NCBI RefSeq assembly: GCF_000687915.1
Contig: NZ_JHZY01000004.1
Location: forward strand, 2,242,001 to 2,306,000
Direction of reading: 5' to 3'
DNA length: 64,000 nucleotides
Source: Leeuwenhoekiella sp. MAR_2009_132
GTDB taxonomy: Bacteria > Bacteroidota > Bacteroidia > Flavobacteriales > Flavobacteriaceae
Shown: positions 35,301-43,908 of the stretch, one piece after another
How the letters are laid out: each line of letters opens with the position of its first letter
Position numbering within the stretch: position 1 is the stretch's first letter
The notes under the pieces: model-generated
What the model was told of the DNA's origin: nothing
Seen by the model: only the letters and a program-made list of their open reading frames with translations
The model's database searches: none
Made by a program: the position numbers and the translations under genes

Positions 35301-35798
35301 ATGGATGAATTTATTGAGCAGTTACCCAATCTTGCCAAAGATAAGCATAAAGAAAATGCTGCCTATTTTAAAAAACTGAAGCGTAAGCCGCCAAAGGATT
35401 TAGATTATCAAATGCAGGAATTGCACGAAGAGGAATTTAAGCAAACAGATTGTCTTGAATGTGCAAACTGCTGCAAAACTACCGGTCCGCTTTTTACAGA
35501 TAGAGACATAAGCCGCATTGCAAAACATTTTAGAATGAAAGATGTGCAGTTTATAGATACCTATTTGCGCATAGACGAAGACAAAGATTATGTCTTACAA
35601 AGCGTGCCGTGTACCTTTTTAGGTGCAGATAATTACTGTATGATTTACGATGTTCGGCCAAAAGCCTGTGCCGAATTCCCGCATACAGATCGAAAGAAAT
35701 TTCAACAGATTACAAATATCACACTTAAGAATATTCCGGTATGTCCCGCAGCCTATAATATTGTCGAGAAAATGAAAGAACGCATTAAATTGAAATAA
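35301..35798 (+). CDS. YkgJ family cysteine-cluster protein
   Basis: A 165-residue protein of the YkgJ/UPF0153 family, predicted to bind zinc or an iron-sulfur cluster. The pattern CLECANCCKTTG gives the first Cys set; CTFLGADNYCMIYDVRPKAC and a later CPAAY give the rest. The N-terminal QLPNLAKDKHKEN helix is conserved in flavobacterial homologues as I recall them, so the start is well placed. The exact role is unknown. It is followed 11 bases later by the DUF1028 gene and they are probably cotranscribed. Confidence 0.85.
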   Translation: MDEFIEQLPNLAKDKHKENAAYFKKLKRKPPKDLDYQMQELHEEEFKQTDCLECANCCKTTGPLFTDRDISRIAKHFRMKDVQFIDTYLRIDEDKDYVLQSVPCTFLGADNYCMIYDVRPKACAEFPHTDRKKFQQITNITLKNIPVCPAAYNIVEKMKERIKLK

Positions 35799-35809
35799 AA
35801 ATAGAAGCT

Positions 35810-36796
35810 ATGAAAACAGTATTTACCTTTTTAATTTTACTACTAACAGCAGTTGGGTATAGTCAAAATATTCCAGCAGATAAAAGTGCATTTGCGCACA
35901 CCTTTTCAATAGTAGCCAGAGATGCAAAAACCGGTGAGATGGCAGTTGCTGTGCAAAGCCACTGGTTTAGTGTAGGCTCTTTAGTCTCCTGGGGAAAGAG
36001 TGGGGTTGGCGTAGTAGCGACCCAGTCTTTTGTAAATCCTGCATATGGGCCTAAAGGATTAAAGTTAATGCAGGATGGCCTGTCTGCAGAAAAAGCACTA
36101 GAGCAACTTATTGCCGAAGATGAAGGCAAAGCCTACCGCCAGGTGGCTTTTCTAGATGTAAACGGAACAGCATCAGCATACACCGGTGCAAAATGTGTGA
36201 TGTATGCAGATCAGATTACCGGTGATAATTTTTCGGTACAGGCAAATATGATGTTGACCGATAAAACGGTTCCTGCGATGGAAAAAGCCTTTAAAGAAAA
36301 TGAAACTCTGCCGCTGGCAGAACGTATGGTTGCGGTTTTAAAAGCGGCAGAGCAGGCCGGTGGGGATATCCGCGGAAAGCAAAGTGCAGCATTAATCGTA
36401 GTGGGTCCTGATTTAGTTGAAAACCCGTGGGAAGAATATAAGATTAATTTACGTGTAGATGATCACGAGAATCCTATTGAAGAACTAGATCGTTTACTGA
36501 AAGTGGCTCGTGCTTATGAGTATATGAATAATGGAGATCTGGCCGTTGAAGCAGGCGATATGCCCGAAGCGTTGAAACAATACGGTACTGCTGAAACCTT
36601 GTTTCCTGATAATCTTGAAATGAAATTCTGGAAAGCAGTTGCTATGGCAAATGACGGTCAGTTAGAAGAATCTAAGCCTATATTCAAAGGTATTTTTGAG
36701 CAAAATGAAAACTGGAGGGAGATGATAGGCCGTTTAGTTAAACCGGGACTGCTAACGGTGAGTGAAGAACAGGTTAAGGAAATTCAAAACCTGTAG
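35810..36796 (+). CDS. Exported DUF1028 domain protein
   Basis: A 328-residue protein with a Sec signal peptide (cleaved near GYSQ, residue 19). The DUF1028 domain (about 28-230) has an Ntn-hydrolase-like start (HTFSIVARDAKTGE) and conserved AVQSHWFSVG and GVVATQSFVNP. The C-terminal 90 residues are helical and TPR-like. It is thought to be a hydrolase of the Ntn fold, without a proven substrate. It is cotranscribed with the YkgJ gene and ends at a bidirectional terminator. Confidence 0.85.
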   Translation: MKTVFTFLILLLTAVGYSQNIPADKSAFAHTFSIVARDAKTGEMAVAVQSHWFSVGSLVSWGKSGVGVVATQSFVNPAYGPKGLKLMQDGLSAEKALEQLIAEDEGKAYRQVAFLDVNGTASAYTGAKCVMYADQITGDNFSVQANMMLTDKTVPAMEKAFKENETLPLAERMVAVLKAAEQAGGDIRGKQSAALIVVGPDLVENPWEEYKINLRVDDHENPIEELDRLLKVARAYEYMNNGDLAVEAGDMPEALKQYGTAETLFPDNLEMKFWKAVAMANDGQLEESKPIFKGIFEQNENWREMIGRLVKPGLLTVSEEQVKEIQNL

Positions 36797-36846
36797 ATTA
36801 AATACATTAATGTTCAACTGAAAAAAAATTAGTAGATAATTAAATT

Positions 36847-36879
36847 AAAAATCCCCGGAGAATTCTCTTCGGGGATTTT
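36847..36879. terminator. Bidirectional intrinsic terminator
   Basis: A 10-bp stem (36848-36857 with 36870-36879) has an inner palindrome GAGAATTCTC in the loop, with A and T runs outside. It lies between the convergent DUF1028 and M28 genes. Confidence 0.8.
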
Positions 36880-36910
36880 ATTATAAAAAAATAGGTCTTT
36901 GATTTAGAAC

Positions 36911-38461
36911 TTAATCATCTAGTCCGCCACGGCGTGTACTATCTCTAGCCTCAGGCCAGGTCATTTGCTCTCCGGTTCTTTTGTTTATAGGCAAAACAAT
37001 TTGTTCACGGGAAGTCTTATCTTCATCTTCACTTGCCATATAGGCTAAAACTGCAGTAAGGATTACATTATTTTGCACATCGTCCCAAACGATTTTGTCA
37101 TAGGTGTCACGGTTAGTGTGCCACGTATAATTCCAGTAATCCCAGCTTAGCGAGCTTAGATTAAATGCCGGTGCGCCAGCAGCTACAAAGGAAGCGTAGT
37201 CAGAACCTCCACGCCCCGGAGCTCCAGGAAAATTAGTTTCTATACTCGCAACTTCATCAGGTACTGCATTTAACCAGCTTCCCAAATAATCATAAGCGTT
37301 TAAAAAACCGTTGCCTGAAATCGTTGCAACACGACCAGTCCCGTTATCCTGATTAAATACGGCTTGTACACCTTCAACAATCTCTGGGTGGTCTTTTACA
37401 AATGAACGAGAGCCGTTAAGACCTTGTTCTTCGCTTCCCCAATGTCCTACGAGTATAGTACGTTTTGGGTTAGGGTATACTTTTTTAAGAATACGCATAG
37501 CTTCCATCATAACAAGTGTACCGGTTCCATTATCTGTGGCTCCCTGGGCTCCATCCCAAGAATCAAAATGTGCTGATAGAATTACATATTCCTCTGGTTT
37601 TTCAGTTCCTTTAATTTGAGCAATTGTATTAAAAGTAGGCGCTTCTCCCATATTCTTGGATTCTGCTATCACCTTTATAGTAGGTTTGTCACCATAATCT
37701 GCAAGACGGTACAATAGGCCATAATCTTCTAATGCGATATCAACCATAGGTATTTTATCAGTATAAGCAGAAAATACTTTGTTTACACCAAAACCTCTAG
37801 ACCAGTTGCTTGTAATTACACCTACAGCCCCTGCTTTCTCAAGTATTTTAGGTAGTTCGCGAGAAGAATATCCGGTTGTTTTAATACGTGTATTCCACGC
37901 ATCGTTTTGAGCTTCTCTATCTTTTTTCATTTTTTCAAATGATTCTGGTGTTGCCCATTTTTCCCAGTTATCATCTGGTCTTCCGGTAGGCTGTGGCATA
38001 GAAATTAAGACAAATTTTCCTTTTACCTGAGAAAGCATATTTTGAAAACTAATCGAGTCTTTTGCCTCTGGAAGTATTACGACTTCGGCTTCTACACCTT
38101 TTGACGATGTCGAAGGACTCCACGCAAGTTGCATACCTTCGAGACTTACGCTACGCGGGCTTACTAAATCTATATGTGTGATACCGCGGTCCCAGCCTTT
38201 CCATACTCCCCATTGCTCATTTTCTGCAGGGATGCCCCAATCTGTATAGGTCTTTACTGCCCAGTCGTGAGCTTGTTTCATTTCTGGAGAACCTACAAGT
38301 CGCGGTCCTACCACATCAAGTAATTGATGGGCTAGTAATTTGAGTTGCGAGTTTGTTGTAGCTTCATCTACAATACTTTTTACAATTTCCTGCTGATTTT
38401 GAGCAAAAATACCTGTACTCATCATTAGACCTAAAACTGGTAGATAAAAGTTTTTTTTCAT
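36911..38461 (-). CDS. Exported M28 family zinc peptidase with PA insert
   Basis: A 516-residue exported peptidase: signal peptide (cleaved near IFAQ), a PA-like insert (about 110-270), and an M28 catalytic domain. Two-zinc ligands are visible: HFDSWDGAQGATDNGTG (His, Asp), GSEEQG (catalytic Glu and ligand Glu), NQDNGTG (Asp) and YTWHTNRD (His). The family comprises amino- and carboxypeptidases related to plasma glutamate carboxypeptidase. It likely degrades peptides in the periplasm. It follows the serine hydrolase gene on the same strand but is separated by a large terminator hairpin. Confidence 0.88.
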   Translation of the reverse strand: MKKNFYLPVLGLMMSTGIFAQNQQEIVKSIVDEATTNSQLKLLAHQLLDVVGPRLVGSPEMKQAHDWAVKTYTDWGIPAENEQWGVWKGWDRGITHIDLVSPRSVSLEGMQLAWSPSTSSKGVEAEVVILPEAKDSISFQNMLSQVKGKFVLISMPQPTGRPDDNWEKWATPESFEKMKKDREAQNDAWNTRIKTTGYSSRELPKILEKAGAVGVITSNWSRGFGVNKVFSAYTDKIPMVDIALEDYGLLYRLADYGDKPTIKVIAESKNMGEAPTFNTIAQIKGTEKPEEYVILSAHFDSWDGAQGATDNGTGTLVMMEAMRILKKVYPNPKRTILVGHWGSEEQGLNGSRSFVKDHPEIVEGVQAVFNQDNGTGRVATISGNGFLNAYDYLGSWLNAVPDEVASIETNFPGAPGRGGSDYASFVAAGAPAFNLSSLSWDYWNYTWHTNRDTYDKIVWDDVQNNVILTAVLAYMASEDEDKTSREQIVLPINKRTGEQMTWPEARDSTRRGGLDD

Positions 38462-38494
38462 TAAAATAGTGTGTTAGTTATGTCTTAAAAATAA

Positions 38495-38550
38495 AACAAC
38501 CGTTTTTAATAAAACACTTAGCAGCTAAGGTTTTATCAAGAACGGTTGTT
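38495..38550 (-). terminator. Three-tier hairpin terminator of the serine hydrolase gene
   Basis: AACAACCGTT (38495-38504) pairs perfectly with 38541-38550; inside it ATAAAAC pairs with GTTTTAT and CTTAG with CTAAG, giving about 22 bp in three tiers. On the minus strand a T-rich tail follows. It lies 20 bases after the serine hydrolase stop. Confidence 0.75.
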
Positions 38551-38569
38551 CTTTAACAGATTTACAAAC

Positions 38570-39856
38570 TTAATTTGCTATTGAGGAGAATACAATGTTT
38601 CTAAACTTCCACGGGGTTTCATCTTTAGCATTTACGGTTTGCTTCATTATAATACCAATTATATTCTCTACAGGATCTGCAAAATATTGTGTGTTAAAAT
38701 AGCCGCCCCATTCAAAAGTCCCGGCACTTCCCTGACCACCTTTTTTAGAACCGGCTTCTTCAATTACTTTAAAAGCCAGGCCGTGACCCGCTCCCTGATC
38801 TGCCCAGATATCACCCATTTGATTACTTAAGATAACAGCTACTGTAGAAGGGCTTAGAATGCGTTTTCCGTTTAAAGTTCCGCCGTTGAGATACATTTGT
38901 AAAAATTGTGCATAGTCTGTTATAGTACTTGAAAGTCCTGCTCCACCCGCAAAGAAAGTCTTAGCACCTTTTATAGGGTAATCTGGTTCAAAAAAATCTG
39001 TAGCCTTAGCGTCTACCCAATTGTTATTCTCGTCAAGAGATTGTATTGCAACGAGACGATCTTGTTTGGCTTTTGGTAAATAGAACCAGGTGTCGTGCAT
39101 ACCTAAAGGGTCTAGAACTTCTTTTCTTAAAAACTCATCTAAGGGCTGGCCGCTTAATAGTTCAATCAAATAACCTACAACATCAACGCCTTCGCTGTAT
39201 ACCCAGTTTTCACCGGGATTATGATGCAAGGGTAGTTTTGCCAATTTTGGTTCGTTTTCTGCAAGTGTTACCGGTTTTGTAGTAAAACCATCTATAATAC
39301 CTGCATCTGCATAAATTTTTCTAAATCTGGGGTCACTGTCTATACTGCCATAACCTATGCCCGAAGTATGGGTTAATAAATGTCTTATTGTAATGGGATT
39401 TGAAGCAGGATATGTGGTATAGCTGCCATCTGGTAATAAACTATCTAATACCTGAGCATCTTTAAATTCTGGAATGTATTTGCTTATAGGGTCGTCTAAT
39501 TGAAATTTACCACGTTCCCATAAAATCATTGCTCCTGTAGAAGTGATTGCTTTAGTCTGTGAGGCAATTCTAAAAATGGCGTCTTTCTTAAGTTCTTTAT
39601 TATCTGATGTTGAAGTACCGAAGGCTTTGTGATAAACAAGCTTACCATTTCTAGCAACCAGAGCTACAATTCCAGGTATTTTATTATTCTTAATAGCAGA
39701 AACAGCCATAGAATCTATATAAGATAAATGTTGTGCACTCATCCCTTCTTTGTCGGGGTTGGCAGTAGGTAAGAGGATCTGATTTTGTTGAGCTGCCAGA
39801 TTAAGGCAAAAAAATAACGCCCCATAAAAGGCGTATTTGTGTATTTTAAATTTCAT
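38570..39856 (-). CDS. Exported serine hydrolase, class C beta-lactamase fold
   Basis: A 428-residue protein of the beta-lactamase/D-alanyl-D-alanine peptidase-like serine hydrolase family (esterase EstB group). The signal peptide ends near LAAQ. The SxxK motif is Ser99-Gln-Thr-Lys102. The second motif is Tyr220-Ser-Glu where classical enzymes have Tyr-x-Asn, a common esterase-type variation. A C-terminal GGYFNT segment takes the place of KTG. It probably acts on esters or peptides in the periplasm; true beta-lactamase activity is not implied. Confidence 0.85.
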   Translation of the reverse strand: MKFKIHKYAFYGALFFCLNLAAQQNQILLPTANPDKEGMSAQHLSYIDSMAVSAIKNNKIPGIVALVARNGKLVYHKAFGTSTSDNKELKKDAIFRIASQTKAITSTGAMILWERGKFQLDDPISKYIPEFKDAQVLDSLLPDGSYTTYPASNPITIRHLLTHTSGIGYGSIDSDPRFRKIYADAGIIDGFTTKPVTLAENEPKLAKLPLHHNPGENWVYSEGVDVVGYLIELLSGQPLDEFLRKEVLDPLGMHDTWFYLPKAKQDRLVAIQSLDENNNWVDAKATDFFEPDYPIKGAKTFFAGGAGLSSTITDYAQFLQMYLNGGTLNGKRILSPSTVAVILSNQMGDIWADQGAGHGLAFKVIEEAGSKKGGQGSAGTFEWGGYFNTQYFADPVENIIGIIMKQTVNAKDETPWKFRNIVFSSIAN

Positions 39857-39899
39857 ATTATATAATTGAAAGCATTACTATTAAGTCGAAAAATAAGTT

Positions 39900-40274
39900 T
39901 TATTTAGAGGTTTTGTGCGATGATGCGCCTAAGGTTATTATTTTTCCTGAAGAGCTTGAATTTTTAGTGTTTATTTTTTCTTGAGATAATTTTATCTCAT
40001 TATTTTGGGATTGATATTCTCTCAATGTAAGACTCAATGTTTGATATCCTACCATATTAAAAAGAATTGTGTCTTCCTGCTTAACCCCATTTGCTTGCTC
40101 AAAATAGAATACTCCGTTATTTTTTGAGGTAACACCTTTCTTAATAGATTTTATAAAAACATTTACCCCTGCGATGGGTTTTTCTGTTTTAAGATCTGTT
40201 ATGGTGCCATACAAACGTTGTCCATAAAATGTAGACGTAAATACTAAACAAATAATGACTATAAACGATTTCAT
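39900..40274 (-). CDS. Carboxypeptidase-regulatory-like domain protein
   Basis: A 124-residue exported protein: signal peptide (about 1-19) and one carboxypeptidase-D regulatory-like beta-sandwich (GTITDLKTEKPIAGVNVFIK to LREY), the domain found at the N-terminus of many SusC-type receptors and surface proteins. Here it stands alone with a Ser/Lys-rich tail. The small size suggests a surface accessory protein rather than a truncated receptor, since no barrel remnant follows in any frame. It is monocistronic. Function unknown. Confidence 0.75.
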   Translation of the reverse strand: MKSFIVIICLVFTSTFYGQRLYGTITDLKTEKPIAGVNVFIKSIKKGVTSKNNGVFYFEQANGVKQEDTILFNMVGYQTLSLTLREYQSQNNEIKLSQEKINTKNSSSSGKIITLGASSHKTSK

Positions 40275-40426
40275 TTCTGCTTTACTTTTAAACTTAAATG
40301 TGCTTCATTAAGAAGCTTTTAAAAAATTAGATATTAAAAATACAGAAATATATATCGTTTGCGTAATTAATATTGAAAATAATTAAGTTAAAATAGGATT
40401 GAATTTTAAAATTAAAAGTTCAAAAT

Positions 40427-41710
40427 TTACTCTTTGTAAAGCAAATATTTAGAACGTATTTGTTTGAAATGTTCTAAATCTTGTGACCACCCGGCTTTAA
40501 TTTCACTAAATGAAACGCCGCTTTCTATTTGCTTCTGAAGTTTTGCGGTACCTGCGTGGGCAGTGAAATTGGCTGTGTTAAAGAATGCATCTTTCTTTGA
40601 GTAATTTGCATACGCGTCAATAATATAAGTAAGGTTTACCTCGCGTAAATTAGAAATTTCTCTTAGGTCTAAACCATTACAAACCTCACCATTAAATTTT
40701 GGGCTTTTAGAGCCAAAGTTAGGTGCAGGCTTATAGCTCAGCTTGTATTTTGAAGCAGGTAAATACGGTGAACCTATAATTTGAAATTGCATTTCGGTGC
40801 CACGACCCGCATTGAGTGCAGTACCCTCACATAAACCAAGGCTGGGGTACAACATAACAGATTGATCGTTAGGTAAATTAGGTGATGGTCGTACTGGTAA
40901 TGAATACGGCAAGCTATGACTGTAATCTTGCATGGGAATAACGGTGAGTTTTACTGGTTTGGTGGTTTTTAACCAACCTTCTTGAGTCATCATCGTGGCA
41001 TACTCACCTATGGTCATGCCGTGTACTAATGGTACTCCTGCGTGCATACCCAGAAAACTGGTGTGCGCCGCTTCCATAACAGGGCCATCTACATAACTTC
41101 CGTTAGGATTAGGCCGGTCTAAAACCAATACCTCAATACCCGCATCTGCAGCAGCTTCTAAAACATAATGCAATGTGGCTATATAGGTATAAAAACGAAC
41201 ACCCACATCCTGAATATCAAAAACAAGAATGTCTATACCCGCTAACTGTTCTGGTTTTGGCTTTTTATGGTTTCCATATAATGAAATAACCTCAAGACCT
41301 GTTTTAGGATCTCTTCCATTTTTAACTGCTTCACCGGCGTCTGCGGTACCTCTAAAACCATGTTCTGGAGAAAATACTTTTATAATATGTTGATTAAGAC
41401 TTAGTAGTGAATCAACAAGATGTGTATAGACTTGAGTACCATCCTGTTGTTCTCCTTTTAAGATAAGTGAGCTTGGATTCCCCACTATGGCAATTCGTTT
41501 GTTTTTAAGGAGTGGCAGATAAGCTTCTGTACGATTAGCTCCTAAAACAAGTTTTGATGTTTCGGTAGGAGTGAGGGTAGTCAAAGCAGGCGCTGACGTA
41601 TTTTTTAATTCTAATGGGGTTGTGTTTGTTTTTGATTGTTGACCGTTTCCACAGGAAATTGCAAACACAAAAACTAAAAAAAGGGTACTTTTGAGCGAAT
41701 AAAACGCCAT
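40427..41710 (-). CDS. namZ: Exo-beta-N-acetylmuramidase NamZ-like lipoprotein (DUF1343)
   Basis: A 427-residue DUF1343 protein. The characterised member NamZ removes terminal N-acetylmuramic acid from peptidoglycan fragments (family GH171). It begins MAFYSLKSTLFLVFVFAISC, a type II signal with lipobox AISC, so it is a periplasmic lipoprotein. Conserved segments visible are FSPEHGFRGTADAGE, DIQDVGVRFYTYIATL and LDRPNPNG. I set the start at ATG 41710; the frame stays open to 41914, but that stretch is antisense to the permease gene and encodes no sensible leader. Its start is four bases from the divergent permease start. It likely serves wall recycling. Confidence 0.85.
   Translation of the reverse strand: MAFYSLKSTLFLVFVFAISCGNGQQSKTNTTPLELKNTSAPALTTLTPTETSKLVLGANRTEAYLPLLKNKRIAIVGNPSSLILKGEQQDGTQVYTHLVDSLLSLNQHIIKVFSPEHGFRGTADAGEAVKNGRDPKTGLEVISLYGNHKKPKPEQLAGIDILVFDIQDVGVRFYTYIATLHYVLEAAADAGIEVLVLDRPNPNGSYVDGPVMEAAHTSFLGMHAGVPLVHGMTIGEYATMMTQEGWLKTTKPVKLTVIPMQDYSHSLPYSLPVRPSPNLPNDQSVMLYPSLGLCEGTALNAGRGTEMQFQIIGSPYLPASKYKLSYKPAPNFGSKSPKFNGEVCNGLDLREISNLREVNLTYIIDAYANYSKKDAFFNTANFTAHAGTAKLQKQIESGVSFSEIKAGWSQDLEHFKQIRSKYLLYKE
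41686..41693 (+). promoter_or_regulatory. -7 element for the FtsX-like gene, inside namZ
   Basis: TACTTTTG matches TAnnTTTG, 21 bases before the TTG start of the permease, within the region encoding the NamZ signal peptide on the other strand. The nearest -33 TTG (41659-41661) has a long 24-base spacing. Confidence 0.4.
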
Positions 41711-41714
41711 ACGA

Positions 41715-42944
41715 TTGAATTTTGAATATTTTACAGCTAAACGCATAATTGGCGCAAAGAAGTATAAAAGTACTGCTTCAACTCCTATTATAAAAATCGC
41801 CATAATTGCAATTATTTTGGGGATGGTGATGATGATGATAACCATCGCTACCGGAGTAGGTCTGCAACAAAAGATACGAGAAAAAGTTTCGGCCTTTAAT
41901 GGTGATATTATCATCTCTCAGTTTGATGGTAATAACAGTGATATTACTTTAAATCCTATACCTAAAGATCAACCTTTCTATCCTCAATTTACAGCCGTGC
42001 CCGACGTAAGCCACATTCAGGCTACAGCAACAAAAGCAGGGGTAATACGAACTCCTACAGATTTTGAAGGAATAATCGTAAAAGGCGTAGGAGCAGATTA
42101 TCGCTGGGATTATATGAAAGATTTTCTTATAGAAGGGCGAATACCAGATTATAATGCAGGGCTAAACACAGAGATTTTAGTAAGTAATTACCAGGCTAAA
42201 CGTTTAGGGTTTAAAAATGGAGATAAAGTAATCGTGTTTTTCTTAAAAGAAGATGGCGGATTTTTAAATCGACGTTTTGATATAGTAGGAATCTACGATA
42301 GCGGTTTTCAGGAATTTGATGAGAGTTTCTTGTTTGCAGATATACGACACGTTCAAAAACTAAATAAATGGGATGACAACCAAGTGGGAGCATTTGAAGT
42401 ATTTGTTTCAGATTTTGATCGTCTTGATGCTATAGGAAACGAGGTGTTTGAGAATACGGGTTCGTTCTTAAATTCTATGACAATCACAAAAAAGTACTAT
42501 TCTATTTTTGAATGGTTATCGTTATTTGATTTTAATATCGCACTTATTATCGTAGTGATGATTATTGTGGCCGGTATTAATATGATAGTCGCTTTACTCG
42601 TACTTATCTTAGAGCGAACACCTATGGTAGGTATTCTTAAAGCTTTAGGAGCCAGCAATTGGAGCATACGTAAAATATTTATGTACAATGCACTTTATTT
42701 GGTAGGTATAGGTTTATTCTGGGGTAACATTATTGGTATAGGTTTACTACTGCTTCAAAAATATTTGGGTATTATAACATTAAATCCCGAAACATATTAT
42801 GTGAGTGAAGCTCCTGTTTATATAGACTGGTACTATATTGTTCTTCTTAACGTGGGCACGTTTATTTTATGTGCTGTAATGCTTCTGGTACCATCTTATG
42901 TAATCACACGTATTTCTCCTGTAAAGACTATAAAATTTAATTAA
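41715..42944 (+). CDS. FtsX-like ABC transporter permease (LolC/LolE type)
   Basis: A 409-residue inner-membrane permease: an N-terminal transmembrane helix (about 26-48, KIAIIAIILGMVMMM), a large periplasmic MacB-like domain (about 50-265), and three C-terminal helices with the FtsX-type motif ERTPMVGILKALGAS. This layout fits the LolC/LolE lipoprotein-release permeases. The ATPase partner is not adjacent, which is usual in Bacteroidota. The start is TTG at 41715 (LNFEYFTAKRI); no ATG precedes the conserved N-terminus. It is divergent from namZ with a four-base gap. Confidence 0.85.
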   Translation: MNFEYFTAKRIIGAKKYKSTASTPIIKIAIIAIILGMVMMMITIATGVGLQQKIREKVSAFNGDIIISQFDGNNSDITLNPIPKDQPFYPQFTAVPDVSHIQATATKAGVIRTPTDFEGIIVKGVGADYRWDYMKDFLIEGRIPDYNAGLNTEILVSNYQAKRLGFKNGDKVIVFFLKEDGGFLNRRFDIVGIYDSGFQEFDESFLFADIRHVQKLNKWDDNQVGAFEVFVSDFDRLDAIGNEVFENTGSFLNSMTITKKYYSIFEWLSLFDFNIALIIVVMIIVAGINMIVALLVLILERTPMVGILKALGASNWSIRKIFMYNALYLVGIGLFWGNIIGIGLLLLQKYLGIITLNPETYYVSEAPVYIDWYYIVLLNVGTFILCAVMLLVPSYVITRISPVKTIKFN

Positions 42945-43085
42945 GACCTTTTTTACTTTCGCATTCGCGGAAATTTTCTAGAGATATTACAATCGGGTGG
43001 TTGTTTTTGACAACTGAGTAATTTCTAATTTTCAAACTGTGATTAGTGATACATCTTTGACACGCTAATCAATACATTTATAAAA

Positions 43086-43733
43086 TTGGAAACTACAATT
43101 ACAATCGCTATTTACATTCACGCTTTTTTCGGAGCTATAGGTTTAATCGCCGGGACGCTAAGTTTTGTGGTTAAGAAAGGAAGTAAACTTCACAAAAAAG
43201 CAGGCAACTGGTTTGCGATAGGAATGCTTGTGAGTTCAGGAATATCATTGCCTGTAGCGTGTATGCCGGGTCATAAAAATCAATTTTTGTTTTTAATAGG
43301 TTTGTTTACTATTTATATGGTAATCGTAGGTAAACGGGCATTAAGATTCAAATCAATTAAAGTTGAGGTGTCTAAGGTAGACTGGCTAATTACGGGTCTT
43401 ATGATTTTAATTTCGCTTTTTATGATGGTTTATGGGAGTTTAGCATTTGCTGAGGTTTCCTTTTTATATGTCTATTTTGGTATAATAGGGCTAATAATAT
43501 GTACTACAGATATCCGTTTTTTAAAAAATCCAAGAAAGACCAAAACTGCCTGGCTTGTGCAACATATAGGAAAAATAATGGGAGCTTACATCGCTTCAGT
43601 AACGGCATTTCTAGTTGCCGGTTTAAGTATTCCCGGTGTTGCGGTATGGGTTTTACCTTCAGTATTAGGAACGTTTAGTATTCTATATTGGATACGTAAA
43701 ACTAAGAAAAAGAAGGTCTTAACAATAAAATAA
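43086..43733 (+). CDS. Multi-pass membrane protein, DUF2306-like
   Basis: A 215-residue membrane protein with about seven transmembrane helices. The early segment IYIHAFFGAIGLIAGTLSF with a following KLHKKAGNWFAIGM resembles DUF2306-type predicted membrane proteins that carry conserved His residues (H12, H35) and may bind haem. The match is from general pattern, so I keep the name loose. The C-terminus is strongly basic (RKTKKKK). The start is TTG at 43086; the first helix begins right after it. It is monocistronic. Confidence 0.65.
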   Translation: METTITIAIYIHAFFGAIGLIAGTLSFVVKKGSKLHKKAGNWFAIGMLVSSGISLPVACMPGHKNQFLFLIGLFTIYMVIVGKRALRFKSIKVEVSKVDWLITGLMILISLFMMVYGSLAFAEVSFLYVYFGIIGLIICTTDIRFLKNPRKTKTAWLVQHIGKIMGAYIASVTAFLVAGLSIPGVAVWVLPSVLGTFSILYWIRKTKKKKVLTIK

Positions 43734-43908
43734 CTTAGTCGCCTCAAAGAATTACAATCCTAAAAGCTCAAAATTTAGTAGTTAAAAAGTCTTGTAAATT
43801 CTCATTTTAAATGATTTTCTCTCTTTATTTTTTTCGGAATAAATAGTGTGAGTGAGTAATATGTAGAAATTTATTAAAATTATAACTTGCGACCCTAAGT
43901 AGATTTTT

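Noticed and set aside
41711..41914. Upstream extension of the namZ frame
   Set aside because: It is antisense to the permease gene and would bury the clean lipoprotein signal that starts at 41710.
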